This document shows positions 24,001 to 32,198 of a DNA stretch of 34,030 nucleotides, in pieces. The position numbers and the translations under genes are program-made. Every line of letters starts with the position of its first letter. Positions within the stretch are counted from its first letter, which is position 1. Under the pieces are notes generated by a model. It saw only the letters and a program-made list of their open reading frames with translations, did no database searches and was not told the origin of the DNA. Source of the DNA: Rhizobium rosettiformans W3 (GTDB lineage: Bacteria; Pseudomonadota; Alphaproteobacteria; Rhizobiales; Rhizobiaceae); the NCBI RefSeq assembly GCF_004912135.1, contig NZ_STGU01000023.1, positions 1 to 34,030 on the forward strand, given 5' to 3'.

Positions 24001-24717
24001 GCGTTCGTCTTCGTTCAGGCGGAAAAGCCCGGCAACATCCGGCAACACATCCCGGATCGGTTGAGTGCCGACATAAGCTACACCCAGTCCGTTGGAATTC
24101 AGGAATTCGAAGGTCGGATAACGCGACTTGATCTCCTGCCAGTAATCACAGACACCGAAATCGCTTTGAAACACGTTGGTATCGTGGAACAGAACGATCC
24201 CGCGATCGCTCATTTTGGACTGCCAGGTCTCGAAATCCTCGCGAACCGCCTCATAGGTATGCAAGCCATCGATATGCAGGATATCGACACTGCCATCCTC
24301 GACATAGGCTCGCCCGTCGGCAAAACTCATGCGCAGAAGACGGGAGAACTGTCCAAAGCGCGGATCATGCCATGCCTTGAGGTCCTGATAGACATCTTCG
24401 CCGTAAAGCCCGGCCTGAACATCACCATACCAGTGATCAATGCCGAAACATTCAGTGGCAAGCTTGTATTTCAATACCGCTTGCGCAATCGAACAATAGG
24501 AATTGCCGGTATGCACCCCCAATTCGACATAGCGTCGCGGGCGCGCTGCTGCGACCAGCCAGAAGGCAAAGGGCAAATGTCCGGCCCAGGAATCAGGCGA
24601 AACCAGTCGCTCGGGACGCGTCAGGGCAGGCTCAAGTCCTGCACCCGCACCATCAATACCCGTCAGCCGCCAAAGGGATGGCGCTTCAGGCAATTGTCTT
24701 CCGGCTGTCTTTGTCAT
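21031..24717 (-). CDS. Giant multidomain glycan assembly protein (methyltransferase-GT4-RgpF)
   Basis: The 1,228-residue protein has at least four parts. Residues about 45-220 are a class I methyltransferase-like domain (YVELGVHTGNSYC, DILHIDGLHTYEAV). About 240-300 is coiled coil-like. Residues 401-473 contain two YLxxNPDV-type repeats (FDEQHY...DPLEHYLQIG; FDPDYYARRNRDV...LLRHFVLFG), the same repeat as in the surface protein at 11703-13517. About 490-870 is a GT4-like domain, and about 985-1225 is an RgpF-like rhamnan-synthesis domain (TTLLHGHFYYTDLLEDFV, NRGRDIGPFL, HGKKSPH). It likely builds, and perhaps methylates, a rhamnose-containing chain at the inner membrane. It overlaps the epimerase by 4 bases. 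Confidence 0.85.
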   Translation of the reverse strand: MTKTAGRQLPEAPSLWRLTGIDGAGAGLEPALTRPERLVSPDSWAGHLPFAFWLVAAARPRRYVELGVHTGNSYCSIAQAVLKYKLATECFGIDHWYGDVQAGLYGEDVYQDLKAWHDPRFGQFSRLLRMSFADGRAYVEDGSVDILHIDGLHTYEAVREDFETWQSKMSDRGIVLFHDTNVFQSDFGVCDYWQEIKSRYPTFEFLNSNGLGVAYVGTQPIRDVLPDVAGLFRLNEDERQVSAIRRYFSQLGDGHVQAIRFAEMQQRGERSARQLQRAYEDLAALDRDRSAVLAARAPLQDKALKWDQLYVRTGGSISLDLDGVSEALGRLYNSDNPQARRDRNILKRQLTQLVQSGTFEPHYRDLALWAAKRVWTKLATRLRRLPVGEGDATIAAIRDSGLFDEQHYSLTAAARAAGQDPLEHYLQIGEARRISPSKGFDPDYYARRNRDVDQTGFGLLRHFVLFGQTEQRPAVTPAKRMVLPEMPSTQRPRVLLLVEHDTDIATSFAVSVAARIDRTHDVILLVPAGSGLGERFSGVAKAVVFFPDEPDIEGVDRNEVLARIVAELQPSFGVVMSVRSRVNVRGLAAAGLGLVQLVDEFSSSVRPHGSAYEFLPWAHRLVFPSRTVAGSFVEEHPYLSRRQMAVLPPAADPTIKAQDLGFGRQDYQAGVRKLVRPSQHEGDVLVLGYGELTPQSGIEAFIALAAETGARSGQGRSLYFVWVAPDYDGENGSDYARLIAALIKRTGVGDYCRIVSTDADIETVLHCIDIYALTAPMDAMSHNAIAAVRAGKPVVCFESGSSLAEVLKGDETTHVLVSSHLKLSDLSDSVLRLSDDCELYRKTQAACLALSAAVFSSSSYVDRVLQFGEEARQEALAIQQDYQLVQQAQPPVFQEAVFGGSWPVDLYPQDLLHTYLLRSRIARSTSGSLATGLRRPMAGFNPLIYAEDCTGYDGSRDPLADWLEAGRPDGRWTHPLVQPSAATTKPIRATTLLHGHFYYTDLLEDFVTRLRMNASLVDVVITVPDDAKAQQARQVLASASLKGTTSVQVVGNRGRDIGPFLTGLDPALLGRYEIVGHVHGKKSPHVEKLTGDQWRNFLWEHLIGGAHPAADACLAAFEADPKLGLVFPEDAHLHGWDDNLALAEQLAKKMGRVDPLPKAFEWPIGTMFWARTAALKPLFDLKLDWSDYPTEPLAGDGTLLHALERLVPFAVEQAGYGYAAAFLPEVQR

Positions 24718-24794
24718 TATCCAACTCGAGTCCAGAACATCGGTCCTGCCATTTGCACTATGCTTGGGGCAACACGACGATATCCTTCTACAAA

Positions 24795-26183
24795 CTAATC
24801 TATGGGCTTGCCATGCGCAGTTGAGAGAGAAACGTCAAGCATCGGAATACCGACAAGTCCACTGACCGTATGACTGCTGTGAGACTTGAATATCAATGCA
24901 TCATGCATCCAGTGATGTTGAACGTGGTCTTCCTGCGTGCCATCGGCGACAGCGACGGCAATCACATAAGATCCTTTGGGAAGAACTGGCATGGGAAACC
25001 GGAAGGTGGCAGTAAATGTCTCGCCGGCCTTCACCGACACCTTGCAGCCACCATCCTCAGTCAAGGTGGTCAAGAACGTGTTGTCACCAAACAGCGCCTG
25101 CCCAAGACGATCCTTTACGTAAAAGCCAATGATCGGACGATCAAGATCGACAAATGCCTTGACCTCGACGGTCAGGATTGTCTCCTCGCCACCAAGGATC
25201 CAGCGATAGGGTCGACCTGCCGGGTCGGTGAAACGCACATCTTCAATGCGCGCTCCGCCAAATCCGAAATCCCCGCCACTGTTGGGCTCGAAGACAAACA
25301 GTTCAAGATCATTGCGCAGGTTCGTGGCATTGACCCATGGCTGGCGGCCATCGATCCAATCTTCAGGCGGTACGAGTGTGCGCGTCTGACCGTCGCTTTC
25401 TTCTTCAGACTCGAGGACAGTCGCATCGATCTTCTTGTCGCCAAACACATGCCCGAAATAAAGCTCGCACACATCCTTGGCCCGCCCCACCGCCTTCAAT
25501 TGCCCTCCATCAAGCCATACAGCCTGATCACACAAACCAATGACGGCGGCTGTGTCATGGCTGACAAAAAGAATGGTGCCGTTCTCGCGGAAAGCGCGCA
25601 GAAAACGCATGCATTTTTGACCGAATGCCACATCACCGACGGCTAACGCTTCATCAATGACGAGAATATCGGCATCCACATGCGCAATGACAGCAAAAGC
25701 CAGACGCACAAACATTCCGCTTGAATAGGTCTTGACCGGCTGTTCAATGAACTCGCCAATATCGGCAAACTCAACAATCTTTTCGAAACGCTCATCGACA
25801 TCCGATTTTGTCAAACCATAGAGCGCTGCATTCAGATAGACGTTCTCGCGACCCGTGAAATCCGGATTGAAGCCAGCGCCAAGCTCGAGCAGAGCTGCCA
25901 CACGGCCATGAACGCGAACCTCTCCCTCGGTCGGCGTCAAAGTCCCGCAAATCATCTGCAGCAAGGTCGACTTGCCAGAGCCGTTGCGACCGATGATGCC
26001 AACAGCTTCGCCCTTTCGCACCGAAAAGGTGACGTTATCCAGAGCGGTGAACGCCTTGTGATATCTGCGTCGTCCAAGACTGAAAAGCTCGGCTATTCTG
26101 TGGATCTGACGCTGGAACAGACGAAATCTCTTCGTCAAACCACGAACTTCGATGGCCAGTTCACCCTCAGCTTCAAAGGACAT
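24795..26183 (-). CDS. wzt: Polysaccharide ABC exporter, ATPase Wzt
   Basis: The 462-residue ATPase has Walker A GRNGSGKST (65-73), signature YSSGM (153-157), Walker B ILVIDEAL (173-180) and the H-loop FVSHD. It is longer than an ordinary ABC subunit: residues about 285-450 form a beta-rich domain like the Wzt C-terminal carbohydrate-binding domain, which in the O-antigen systems recognises the finished, terminally modified glycan. The methyltransferase-like domain encoded next door could supply such a terminal modification (inference). It overlaps the permease gene by 11 bases. The 77 bases between it and the glycosyltransferase gene show no terminator. Confidence 0.93.
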   Translation of the reverse strand: MSFEAEGELAIEVRGLTKRFRLFQRQIHRIAELFSLGRRRYHKAFTALDNVTFSVRKGEAVGIIGRNGSGKSTLLQMICGTLTPTEGEVRVHGRVAALLELGAGFNPDFTGRENVYLNAALYGLTKSDVDERFEKIVEFADIGEFIEQPVKTYSSGMFVRLAFAVIAHVDADILVIDEALAVGDVAFGQKCMRFLRAFRENGTILFVSHDTAAVIGLCDQAVWLDGGQLKAVGRAKDVCELYFGHVFGDKKIDATVLESEEESDGQTRTLVPPEDWIDGRQPWVNATNLRNDLELFVFEPNSGGDFGFGGARIEDVRFTDPAGRPYRWILGGEETILTVEVKAFVDLDRPIIGFYVKDRLGQALFGDNTFLTTLTEDGGCKVSVKAGETFTATFRFPMPVLPKGSYVIAVAVADGTQEDHVQHHWMHDALIFKSHSSHTVSGLVGIPMLDVSLSTAHGKPID

Positions 26184-26997
26184 CCGAGAACCCTCGTCTC
26201 ATCCGGGCAAAGGCAAAATAGCCAGCGATCGCCACCGCAAGCGAAATCACGAAATAGAACGCGAGACCGGCAAAATCTGGTGGCGCCTGGGTAAAAACCA
26301 CTACTCTTGATTGTTCTATGATGAAAGTCAGCGGATTCAGCAAGAAGATCGGCCATAACTCTTGAGGCAATCGGGAGACGGGATAAAAAACCGGCGACAT
26401 GAACAGCAGAACGGTTGCTGCAAGGCCCATAAACTGCGCGACATCCCTGAAATAGACCGTAACGCTGGCGAGCACCCAGGCAAAGCCAATCAGCAAGATC
26501 GTGAAGGGCAAGATGATTACTGGCAGCCATAGAACGCCAACGGAAACCGTACCGGTCACAGTCACCTGAAAGATCAGGAATACAATCAGACTGATGAAGT
26601 ACTGGAACAAGGCCGTCGATACAGCCATAACGGGAAATATCTCCAGGGGGAAAACAACCCGCTTCACCAGATTTGCATTGGATAAAATGATCGTTGGCGC
26701 GCGCGTCAGAACCTCAGTCGCATAGCTATGGGTCATCAAACCGACAAACAGTGTTAACGCAAAACCGAGGGTGCCACCGGGCTCATCAACTCCATCCGGA
26801 GACCAGCGCATCTGAAACACTTTGCCGAACATGAAGGTGTAGACAGCCAGCATGAGCAAAGGGACCAGAAACGTCCAGGCAAGCCCCATCACTGACCCAC
26901 GATAACGGGCTGAGATATCACGCCTGAACAAAGGCGCGGCAACAAGATACAATTGATGGAATTTGGAGACGAAAGCGCCTCTTTTGGCAGAGATCAT
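26173..26997 (-). CDS. wzm: Polysaccharide ABC exporter, permease Wzm
   Basis: The 274-residue ABC-2 type permease has an amphipathic N-terminus and about six hydrophobic segments (e.g. AWTFLVPLLMLAVYTFMFGK, FILLNPLTFIIEQSRVVVF). Together with the overlapping wzt it forms the inner-membrane exporter that moves lipid-linked O-antigen- or capsule-like chains to the periplasm. It is the first gene of the wzm-wzt pair and is separated from rmlB by 166 bases, which contain a GC-rich imperfect hairpin near 27114-27137 without a T-run. Confidence 0.93.
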   Translation of the reverse strand: MISAKRGAFVSKFHQLYLVAAPLFRRDISARYRGSVMGLAWTFLVPLLMLAVYTFMFGKVFQMRWSPDGVDEPGGTLGFALTLFVGLMTHSYATEVLTRAPTIILSNANLVKRVVFPLEIFPVMAVSTALFQYFISLIVFLIFQVTVTGTVSVGVLWLPVIILPFTILLIGFAWVLASVTVYFRDVAQFMGLAATVLLFMSPVFYPVSRLPQELWPIFLLNPLTFIIEQSRVVVFTQAPPDFAGLAFYFVISLAVAIAGYFAFARMRRGFSDVL

Positions 26998-27163
26998 GTC
27001 GTTGGCCTTCAGCCGAGGTATGTCGAGGCCTGCTCACCGATCGGCGTTTCCAGTCTGACGAACAGCCGGGCGGGTATATAGCGGCAATTCAGCTGGTGCA
27101 AGACAAGGGCATATGGGGGAGCTTGCTCAGCCCCCCAATACTTCATCTTGCACGTTTTCATTT

Positions 27164-28210
27164 TCAGACGACGCCCAGTCGATTACCCGAATAGACATTC
27201 TGCCTCAAAGGCTCCCACCACCAACGGTTTTCAAGATACCATTTGACAGTCTTCTCGATCCCCGTGTCGAAGTTTTCTGCCGCTTTCCACCCAAGCTCCT
27301 GCTCAAGTTTGCTGGCATCAATCGCATACCGGGCATCATGGCCGGGTCTATCGGCAACATAGGTGATCAGTCGTGCATGTGGTCCCGTCGCCGGGCTCAA
27401 CTTGTCCAAGATCGCGCAAATCGTCTCGACAACTTCGATGTTTCGTCGCTCGTTGCGACCACCGACATTGTATTTCTCGCCAAGTCTTCCCCTTGAAGCA
27501 ATCAGGTGCAAGGCCTTTGCATGATCGTCCACATATAGCCAATCGCGGATGTTGGCTCCATTGCCATAAACGGGCAAGGGTTTGCCGTCCAAGGCATTGA
27601 GGATCATCAGAGGAATGAGTTTTTCCGGAAAGTGATAGGGTCCATAATTGTTCGAGCAATTCGACAAAACCACAGGCAATCCATAGGTGCGATGCCAGGC
27701 AACAGCCAGGTGATCACTGGCAGCCTTAGACGCCGAATAGGGCGAGGAGGGATCGTAGGCCGTCTCCTCAGTGAACAATCCCTCATCACCCAAGGAACCA
27801 TAAACCTCGTCAGTCGAGACATGAAGAAAGCGGAATTCTGATTTTCTCTGATCGTCCAGCTTGTTCCAGTACTGGCGAGAGGCTTCAAGCATATTGAATG
27901 TGCCGAAGACATTGGTCTTGATGAAGTCACCGGCACCTGTGATCGATCGGTCGACATGACTTTCGGCAGCAAGATGCATGATGCGATCGGGCTGGAAATC
28001 CTCAATGGCCCGAGCAATGTCTTCACCAAGACAGATATCCGCACGCAAGAAGCGATGATTGGGGGCGTTCTCGATCGGCTTTAGCGATTCCAGGTTCCCT
28101 GCATATGTCAACTTGTCTATCGTTAAGACATCGGCTCCTACGTCTCGCACGAGATAGCGGACAAGAGCGGATCCTATGAATCCGGCGCCGCCGGTTACAA
28201 CTATACGCAT
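27164..28210 (-). CDS. rmlB: dTDP-glucose 4,6-dehydratase
   Basis: The 348-residue SDR enzyme has NAD-binding TGGAGFIGS (6-14), the catalytic triad region HVSTDEVYG (Thr133, Asp134, Glu135) and Tyr158/Lys162 in YSASK. It converts dTDP-glucose to dTDP-4-keto-6-deoxyglucose, second step to dTDP-L-rhamnose. Length and motifs are normal for RmlB. It is the last gene of rmlC-D-A-B, 49 bases after rmlA. Confidence 0.97.
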   Translation of the reverse strand: MRIVVTGGAGFIGSALVRYLVRDVGADVLTIDKLTYAGNLESLKPIENAPNHRFLRADICLGEDIARAIEDFQPDRIMHLAAESHVDRSITGAGDFIKTNVFGTFNMLEASRQYWNKLDDQRKSEFRFLHVSTDEVYGSLGDEGLFTEETAYDPSSPYSASKAASDHLAVAWHRTYGLPVVLSNCSNNYGPYHFPEKLIPLMILNALDGKPLPVYGNGANIRDWLYVDDHAKALHLIASRGRLGEKYNVGGRNERRNIEVVETICAILDKLSPATGPHARLITYVADRPGHDARYAIDASKLEQELGWKAAENFDTGIEKTVKWYLENRWWWEPLRQNVYSGNRLGVV

Positions 28211-28259
28211 GATCTATCTACCCAAATTTGGCCGTTAAAGCTGGCAGGTACCATTGTCG

Positions 28260-29141
28260 TCAAATGCTGTAGGTTTCGCTGGACGACACTTTCATCAAGT
28301 AACGACCATAGGCCGTTTTTGAATAGTAATGGCCGTATTCAACCAGCGTATCTTTCGAAATCCAGCCATTCAGATAGGCGATTTCCTCAATGCAGGCGAT
28401 GTTGGTGCCCTGGCGGTGCTGAATTGTTCTGACAAATTCTCCCGCTTCCAGAAGACTGTCATGTGTTCCGGTATCGAGCCAGGCATAACCACGAGACATC
28501 TTTTCCACGAAGAGATTACCTTCTTCCATGTAGATGCGATTGAGGTCAGTGATTTCATACTCTCCCCGCGCCGAAGGTTTCAGCGCCCGAGCGTAATCGA
28601 CAACCTTGTTGTCATAGAAATACAGGCCGGTTACGGCCAGGCGCGAACGCGGCGCCTTTGGCTTTTCCTCCAGCGTAATCGCCCTGCCGTTTTCATCCAG
28701 CTCCACGACGCCGTAACGTTCGGGATCGTCAACTTCGTAAGCAAAGACAGTCGCTCCCGATTGCCGACTTCTGGCTTGCGCGAGCAAAGTACTGAGGCCT
28801 GCGCCAAAAAAGATATTGTCACCCAACACCAGAGAGGCTGCATCTCTGCCAATAAAATCAGCTCCGATGGTAAAGGCCTGTGCCAGACCATCGGGACTGG
28901 GCTGTAACGCATAGGAAATGTTCATTCCCCATTTTTGACCATCAGAAAACAATCTCTGATAGTTTTCCATGTATTCTGGCGAAGAGATGATCAAAATATC
29001 CCTGATTTTGGCCAGCATCAGCACAGACAGCGGATAATAGATCATCGGCTTGTCATAAACCGGTATAAGCTGTTTGTTGACGGCCAATGTTGCCGGATGC
29101 AACCGGGTGCCCGAACCGCCGGCCAAGATGATGCCCTTCAT
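28260..29141 (-). CDS. rmlA: Glucose-1-phosphate thymidylyltransferase
   Basis: The roughly 293-residue enzyme has the nucleotidyltransferase signature GGSGTRLHP, followed by KQLIPVYDKPMIYYPLSVL and VLGDNIFFG. It makes dTDP-glucose from dTTP and glucose-1-phosphate and is normally inhibited by dTDP-rhamnose. The start is placed at the second ATG (MKGIILAGG) because the GAAAGG upstream is too close to the first ATG at 29150; the difference is 3 residues. It lies between rmlD and rmlB on the same strand with short gaps. Confidence 0.97.
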   Translation of the reverse strand: MKGIILAGGSGTRLHPATLAVNKQLIPVYDKPMIYYPLSVLMLAKIRDILIISSPEYMENYQRLFSDGQKWGMNISYALQPSPDGLAQAFTIGADFIGRDAASLVLGDNIFFGAGLSTLLAQARSRQSGATVFAYEVDDPERYGVVELDENGRAITLEEKPKAPRSRLAVTGLYFYDNKVVDYARALKPSARGEYEITDLNRIYMEEGNLFVEKMSRGYAWLDTGTHDSLLEAGEFVRTIQHRQGTNIACIEEIAYLNGWISKDTLVEYGHYYSKTAYGRYLMKVSSSETYSI

Positions 29142-29159
29142 GGAAAACATGCCTTTCGA

Positions 29160-30041
29160 TCAGCTTTGGTGAAGAGATGCAAACGTGTCTTTCAGTGCTC
29201 GGCGCCATTGACCCGGGCGGATACCGTAATCACGCTCAAGACGTGCTGTCGACATCACAGAATTGGCCGGTCGTCGGGCTGCCGTTGGATAGTCTTTGGT
29301 TTCAATCGCCTCCACGCTCGGTACGGCCAGGCCAGCCTCCTTGGCCATGGCAAATATGGCCAGAGCAAAATCGTACCAGGTGGTGGCCTCGTCGCTGCTG
29401 AAATGATAGGTTCCCGTCGGGGCATCCTGGGGTCTGTCCAACTTGCGCAAGACAATATCACGCAGCGCTCCGGCGATATCCTGGGCGGCTGTCGGGCAGC
29501 CGTGCTGATCGGCAACCACACGCAATTGCGGCCTGTCAGACAGCCGCAGCATCGTCTTCACAAAATTGGTTCCCACGGACGAAAACACCCAAGAGGTTCG
29601 CAAGATCACGTGATTGGCGCTCAGGCAACGCACCGCCAGCTCACCACTGGCTTTTGAGGCGCCGTAAACACTGATGGGACCTATCGGATCGTCTTCAAGA
29701 TAAGGGTCGGTTTTCTTGCCGTCAAAGACATAATCCGTCGACACATGCAGCATCGGTATCGCCAAGCCTGCCGCTGCCTTTGCCAATGCAGCAGGTGCAA
29801 GTCCATTGATCCTGTAGGCTTCAAGTGGCTCGTCCTCAGCTCGATCGACGGCTGTGTATGCACCACAATTGATGATCGCCGAATAGTCAGCAGAGGAAAC
29901 ATGCGAATGGACGAGATCGGGGTTAGCCAGGTCCAGGAATTGTCGCGCCGGCATGTCAAGCAGGATATTGTCTGGCCAAGACAAGGCGGCCAAAGCCTTG
30001 CCCACCTGACCAGTGGCACCTGTTATCAGTATCTTTCTCAT
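29160..30041 (-). CDS. rmlD: dTDP-4-dehydrorhamnose reductase
   Basis: Starting at MRKILITGATGQVGKAL, this is a typical RmlD SDR with GATGQVG nucleotide-binding loop, HVSTDYVFDG and YGASK (catalytic Tyr and Lys). It carries out the last step, reducing dTDP-4-keto-L-rhamnose with NAD(P)H. A longer reading to 30113 exists but would overlap rmlC and adds a non-homologous N-terminus; the internal ATG 10 bases after the rmlC stop fits the family start. Closely packed with rmlC and rmlA. Confidence 0.96.
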   Translation of the reverse strand: MRKILITGATGQVGKALAALSWPDNILLDMPARQFLDLANPDLVHSHVSSADYSAIINCGAYTAVDRAEDEPLEAYRINGLAPAALAKAAAGLAIPMLHVSTDYVFDGKKTDPYLEDDPIGPISVYGASKASGELAVRCLSANHVILRTSWVFSSVGTNFVKTMLRLSDRPQLRVVADQHGCPTAAQDIAGALRDIVLRKLDRPQDAPTGTYHFSSDEATTWYDFALAIFAMAKEAGLAVPSVEAIETKDYPTAARRPANSVMSTARLERDYGIRPGQWRRALKDTFASLHQS

Positions 30042-30051
30042 GAGCGGACCA

Positions 30052-30624
30052 TCAAACCTCAAGCAGTTCCATGGGTTCGCCGTCATAGAGGAAGCAAGTG
30101 TCAAAAGCGGCAAGCCCTGGTTGCTTTTTGTCCTTGTCGCTCAGCGTCGGTACCATGTCGGAGGGTATAGGCCAGTCAATGGCGATATCAGGATCATTCC
30201 AGGCAAGACCGCCGTCATTGGCCGGCGCATAGGTGCTCGAAACCTTGTAAACGACCTCGGTATTGGGCTCCAGCGTAACAAAGCCATGGGCGAATCCTTC
30301 AGGGATCAGAAACTGATCCGCATTGTCAGCAGACAATTCAACACCCAGCCATTGTCCGTATGTCGGCGCCCCCTTACGGAGGTCAACTGCCACATCAAAA
30401 ATGCGGCCACGAATGCAACGGACAAGTTTTGCCTGGGCAAAAGGCGGCGTTTGGAAATGCAGTCCGCGTATCGTACCGGCTTGAACCGACATCGAATGGT
30501 TGTCCTGAACGAAGTCGTAAGTCTGACCCAAGGCTTCGAATTTTGTTTTGTTGTAGGTTTCCATGAACCAACCACGCTCGTCACCGAACTTACGCGGGTG
30601 CAACAGGACTAACTTGCCAGTCAT
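30052..30624 (-). CDS. rmlC: dTDP-4-dehydrorhamnose 3,5-epimerase
   Basis: The 190-residue cupin has the family blocks FGDERGWFMETYN, DNHSMSVQAGTIRGLHFQ (catalytic His56) and IPEGFAHGFVTLEPNTEVVYK. It epimerises C3 and C5 of the keto-sugar. It heads the rml operon; the promoter must lie in 30625-30922, shared with the divergent repA. The Shine-Dalgarno sequence is weak. Confidence 0.96.
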   Translation of the reverse strand: MTGKLVLLHPRKFGDERGWFMETYNKTKFEALGQTYDFVQDNHSMSVQAGTIRGLHFQTPPFAQAKLVRCIRGRIFDVAVDLRKGAPTYGQWLGVELSADNADQFLIPEGFAHGFVTLEPNTEVVYKVSSTYAPANDGGLAWNDPDIAIDWPIPSDMVPTLSDKDKKQPGLAAFDTCFLYDGEPMELLEV

Positions 30625-30922
30625 CGTTTCAACCGTCCAATCAGACCGCTTTGAATTTGCAGATCATATCCACAACCAATGATGCCGGAGATGATCCTGA
30701 TTTCAGGCATCCCCTTGCATTTCGGATAAATTGGCTCAACCGCTTACGATGCCAGCTTTATGAGGTCAAACCATTTGTGAAGCTCGTCAAATCGCCAAAT
30801 TGTCTGGTACGGACTCAGTTTGGATTGTCTGGGCGGCACTTTGATATCTGGCCGTGACAGACTTGCAGAGCCGCGGCGGTTTCGTACAGCCATGGATCGT
30901 CAAGATGTGGAGGAAGACGCTG
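30625..30922. promoter_or_regulatory. Divergent promoter region between rmlC and repA
   Basis: This 298-base stretch must carry start signals for both rmlC and repA. I can see one near-match to a DnaA box (ATATCCACA, 30666-30674; one mismatch to TTATCCACA) and several TTGAC-like boxes, but no promoter that I can assign with confidence. A weaker GTG start for repA at 30854 lies inside it. Confidence 0.3.
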
Positions 30923-32158
30923 ATGAAGCGGCCTAAGAAATTCAACATCATGCCGCGCGAAGCCTTCGCAGCCTTATCGCTACACGAAAAAAATGCCTAT
31001 CTTCAAAATCTGGCAAAAGAATACACTGAAACCAATGGCCGCGAATATGAGGAACTGGATCGAGAGGCACTCAGCCGCCTGAGGCGTTACTACAGCCGTC
31101 GTGTCTGGGCCGACCTCAAACTGGACCAGTTAGATGCGGAGACCGACAATCCTGTCGATCGCGCGCTTCGAAATCTCGGGGAGGCCATTCGGAACAACAG
31201 CCTGACTCAGGACGTTGAAGCCGTGCTCAAGCATGAAAGCGTCCCAAAGCGCATATTGCGCCCGGCCCCACCCGAAGATGCACAACTGACATTTTTTGTC
31301 CCCACCGTGTATGACGCGCCCATCAAGGATGATGTCAATCTGATGGATGTCGCCCCCTTTTCACTCAGCAAGCGATCTTCGACAGGCATCATTCGCTATG
31401 AACTGAAAGACAGTCTGATCACGATCGAAGGGGGAGCCGAAAGCGGTCTGGCGACGGTTTTTGACTATGACATCTTTCTCAACATGGTCTCGCATCTCGC
31501 TGATGAAGTACAACGCTATCGGAGAGAAGAGAAGAAAGGTCTGAGACCAAGCCTTCCGCCGAAGACATATCGGCCGAGCGCATCGCATATTCTGAAATTC
31601 TGCCGGCGCTCGGATGGTGGCAAGTCGTATGAAGATCTCGAGGCAGCGCTAGATCGCCTCGCCAACACAACCATCAAAGTGATCAATCTTTCAAATGGCA
31701 GACGCAGGCAGGTCGATAGCCGTCCGTTGATCAGTGGCTATAGTGTTGTCAGCCGAACCGGTGCCAACCGAATCGATCTGGTGGAAATCACCATACCCGA
31801 CTGGGTTTACCTCAGCGTCGTGAAGAATGAAAAATCAGTCCCGCTTCTGACCCTGCACGAAGACTATTTCCTCATCAGTTCCGGCATAGGACGCTTCGTA
31901 TACCGCCTGGCACGAAAGGCCGCCGGCAAGGGTGAAGCCGCCTACAGCGTCAAGGAAGTCTATAAACGCAGTGGATCCAATCAGGAATTCCGGAAGTTTG
32001 CCTATGATCTGCGTGAGTTCATTACGAGAACACAAGCTTTCCCTATGCCGGACTATGATCTGGCCATATCCGAGGGGAAGGACGGCCCGCTTCTACACAT
32101 GAGACGACGCAACGGAGACTTTGACAAAGGCGATCTTGTCGAGATTGAAGGTGACTGA
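30923..32158 (+). CDS. repA: Plasmid replication initiator, RPA/RepA family
   Basis: The roughly 411-residue initiator matches the RPA family common in alphaproteobacterial plasmids: TFFVPTVYDAPIKDDVNLMD, then PFSLSKRSS, GLATVFDYDIFLNMVSHLAD, YEDLEAALDRLANTTIK, SVPLLTLHEDYFLISSGIGR and a C-terminal winged-helix-like region. It binds iterons and opens the origin. The start at 30923 was chosen because GGAGG lies 9 bases upstream; GTG 30854 would add 23 residues. It is followed directly by an inverted repeat and the iterons at 32175-32374. The downstream par genes run toward it. Confidence 0.92.
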   Translation: MKRPKKFNIMPREAFAALSLHEKNAYLQNLAKEYTETNGREYEELDREALSRLRRYYSRRVWADLKLDQLDAETDNPVDRALRNLGEAIRNNSLTQDVEAVLKHESVPKRILRPAPPEDAQLTFFVPTVYDAPIKDDVNLMDVAPFSLSKRSSTGIIRYELKDSLITIEGGAESGLATVFDYDIFLNMVSHLADEVQRYRREEKKGLRPSLPPKTYRPSASHILKFCRRSDGGKSYEDLEAALDRLANTTIKVINLSNGRRRQVDSRPLISGYSVVSRTGANRIDLVEITIPDWVYLSVVKNEKSVPLLTLHEDYFLISSGIGRFVYRLARKAAGKGEAAYSVKEVYKRSGSNQEFRKFAYDLREFITRTQAFPMPDYDLAISEGKDGPLLHMRRRNGDFDKGDLVEIEGD

Positions 32159-32198
32159 TTTTTGTCGTGGAGTTCCGTACATCGCCGACGACAAAAAT
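32158..32198. promoter_or_regulatory. Inverted repeat at repA stop and first iteron
   Basis: Perfect 11-bp arms, ATTTTTGTCGT (32158-32168) and ACGACAAAAAT (32188-32198), flank the first iteron's CCGTACATCGCCG; the right arm is part of the iteron itself. It may let RepA act on an inverted iteron half (copy-number or handcuffing site), or simply form the 3'-end hairpin of repA. Confidence 0.55.

Noticed and set aside
23896..24798. 300-codon plus-strand frame
   Set aside because: Antisense to the N-terminal part of the 1,228-residue glycosyltransferase, whose domain content is clear.
27114..27137. GC-rich hairpin after wzm's upstream gap, as an rmlB terminator
   Set aside because: The stem needs a bulge and no T-run follows on the minus strand; too weak to call as a terminator.
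30854..30922. GTG at 30854 as the repA start
   Set aside because: It has no Shine-Dalgarno sequence, while the ATG at 30923 has GGAGG at good distance; the upstream 23 residues are not needed by the family match.
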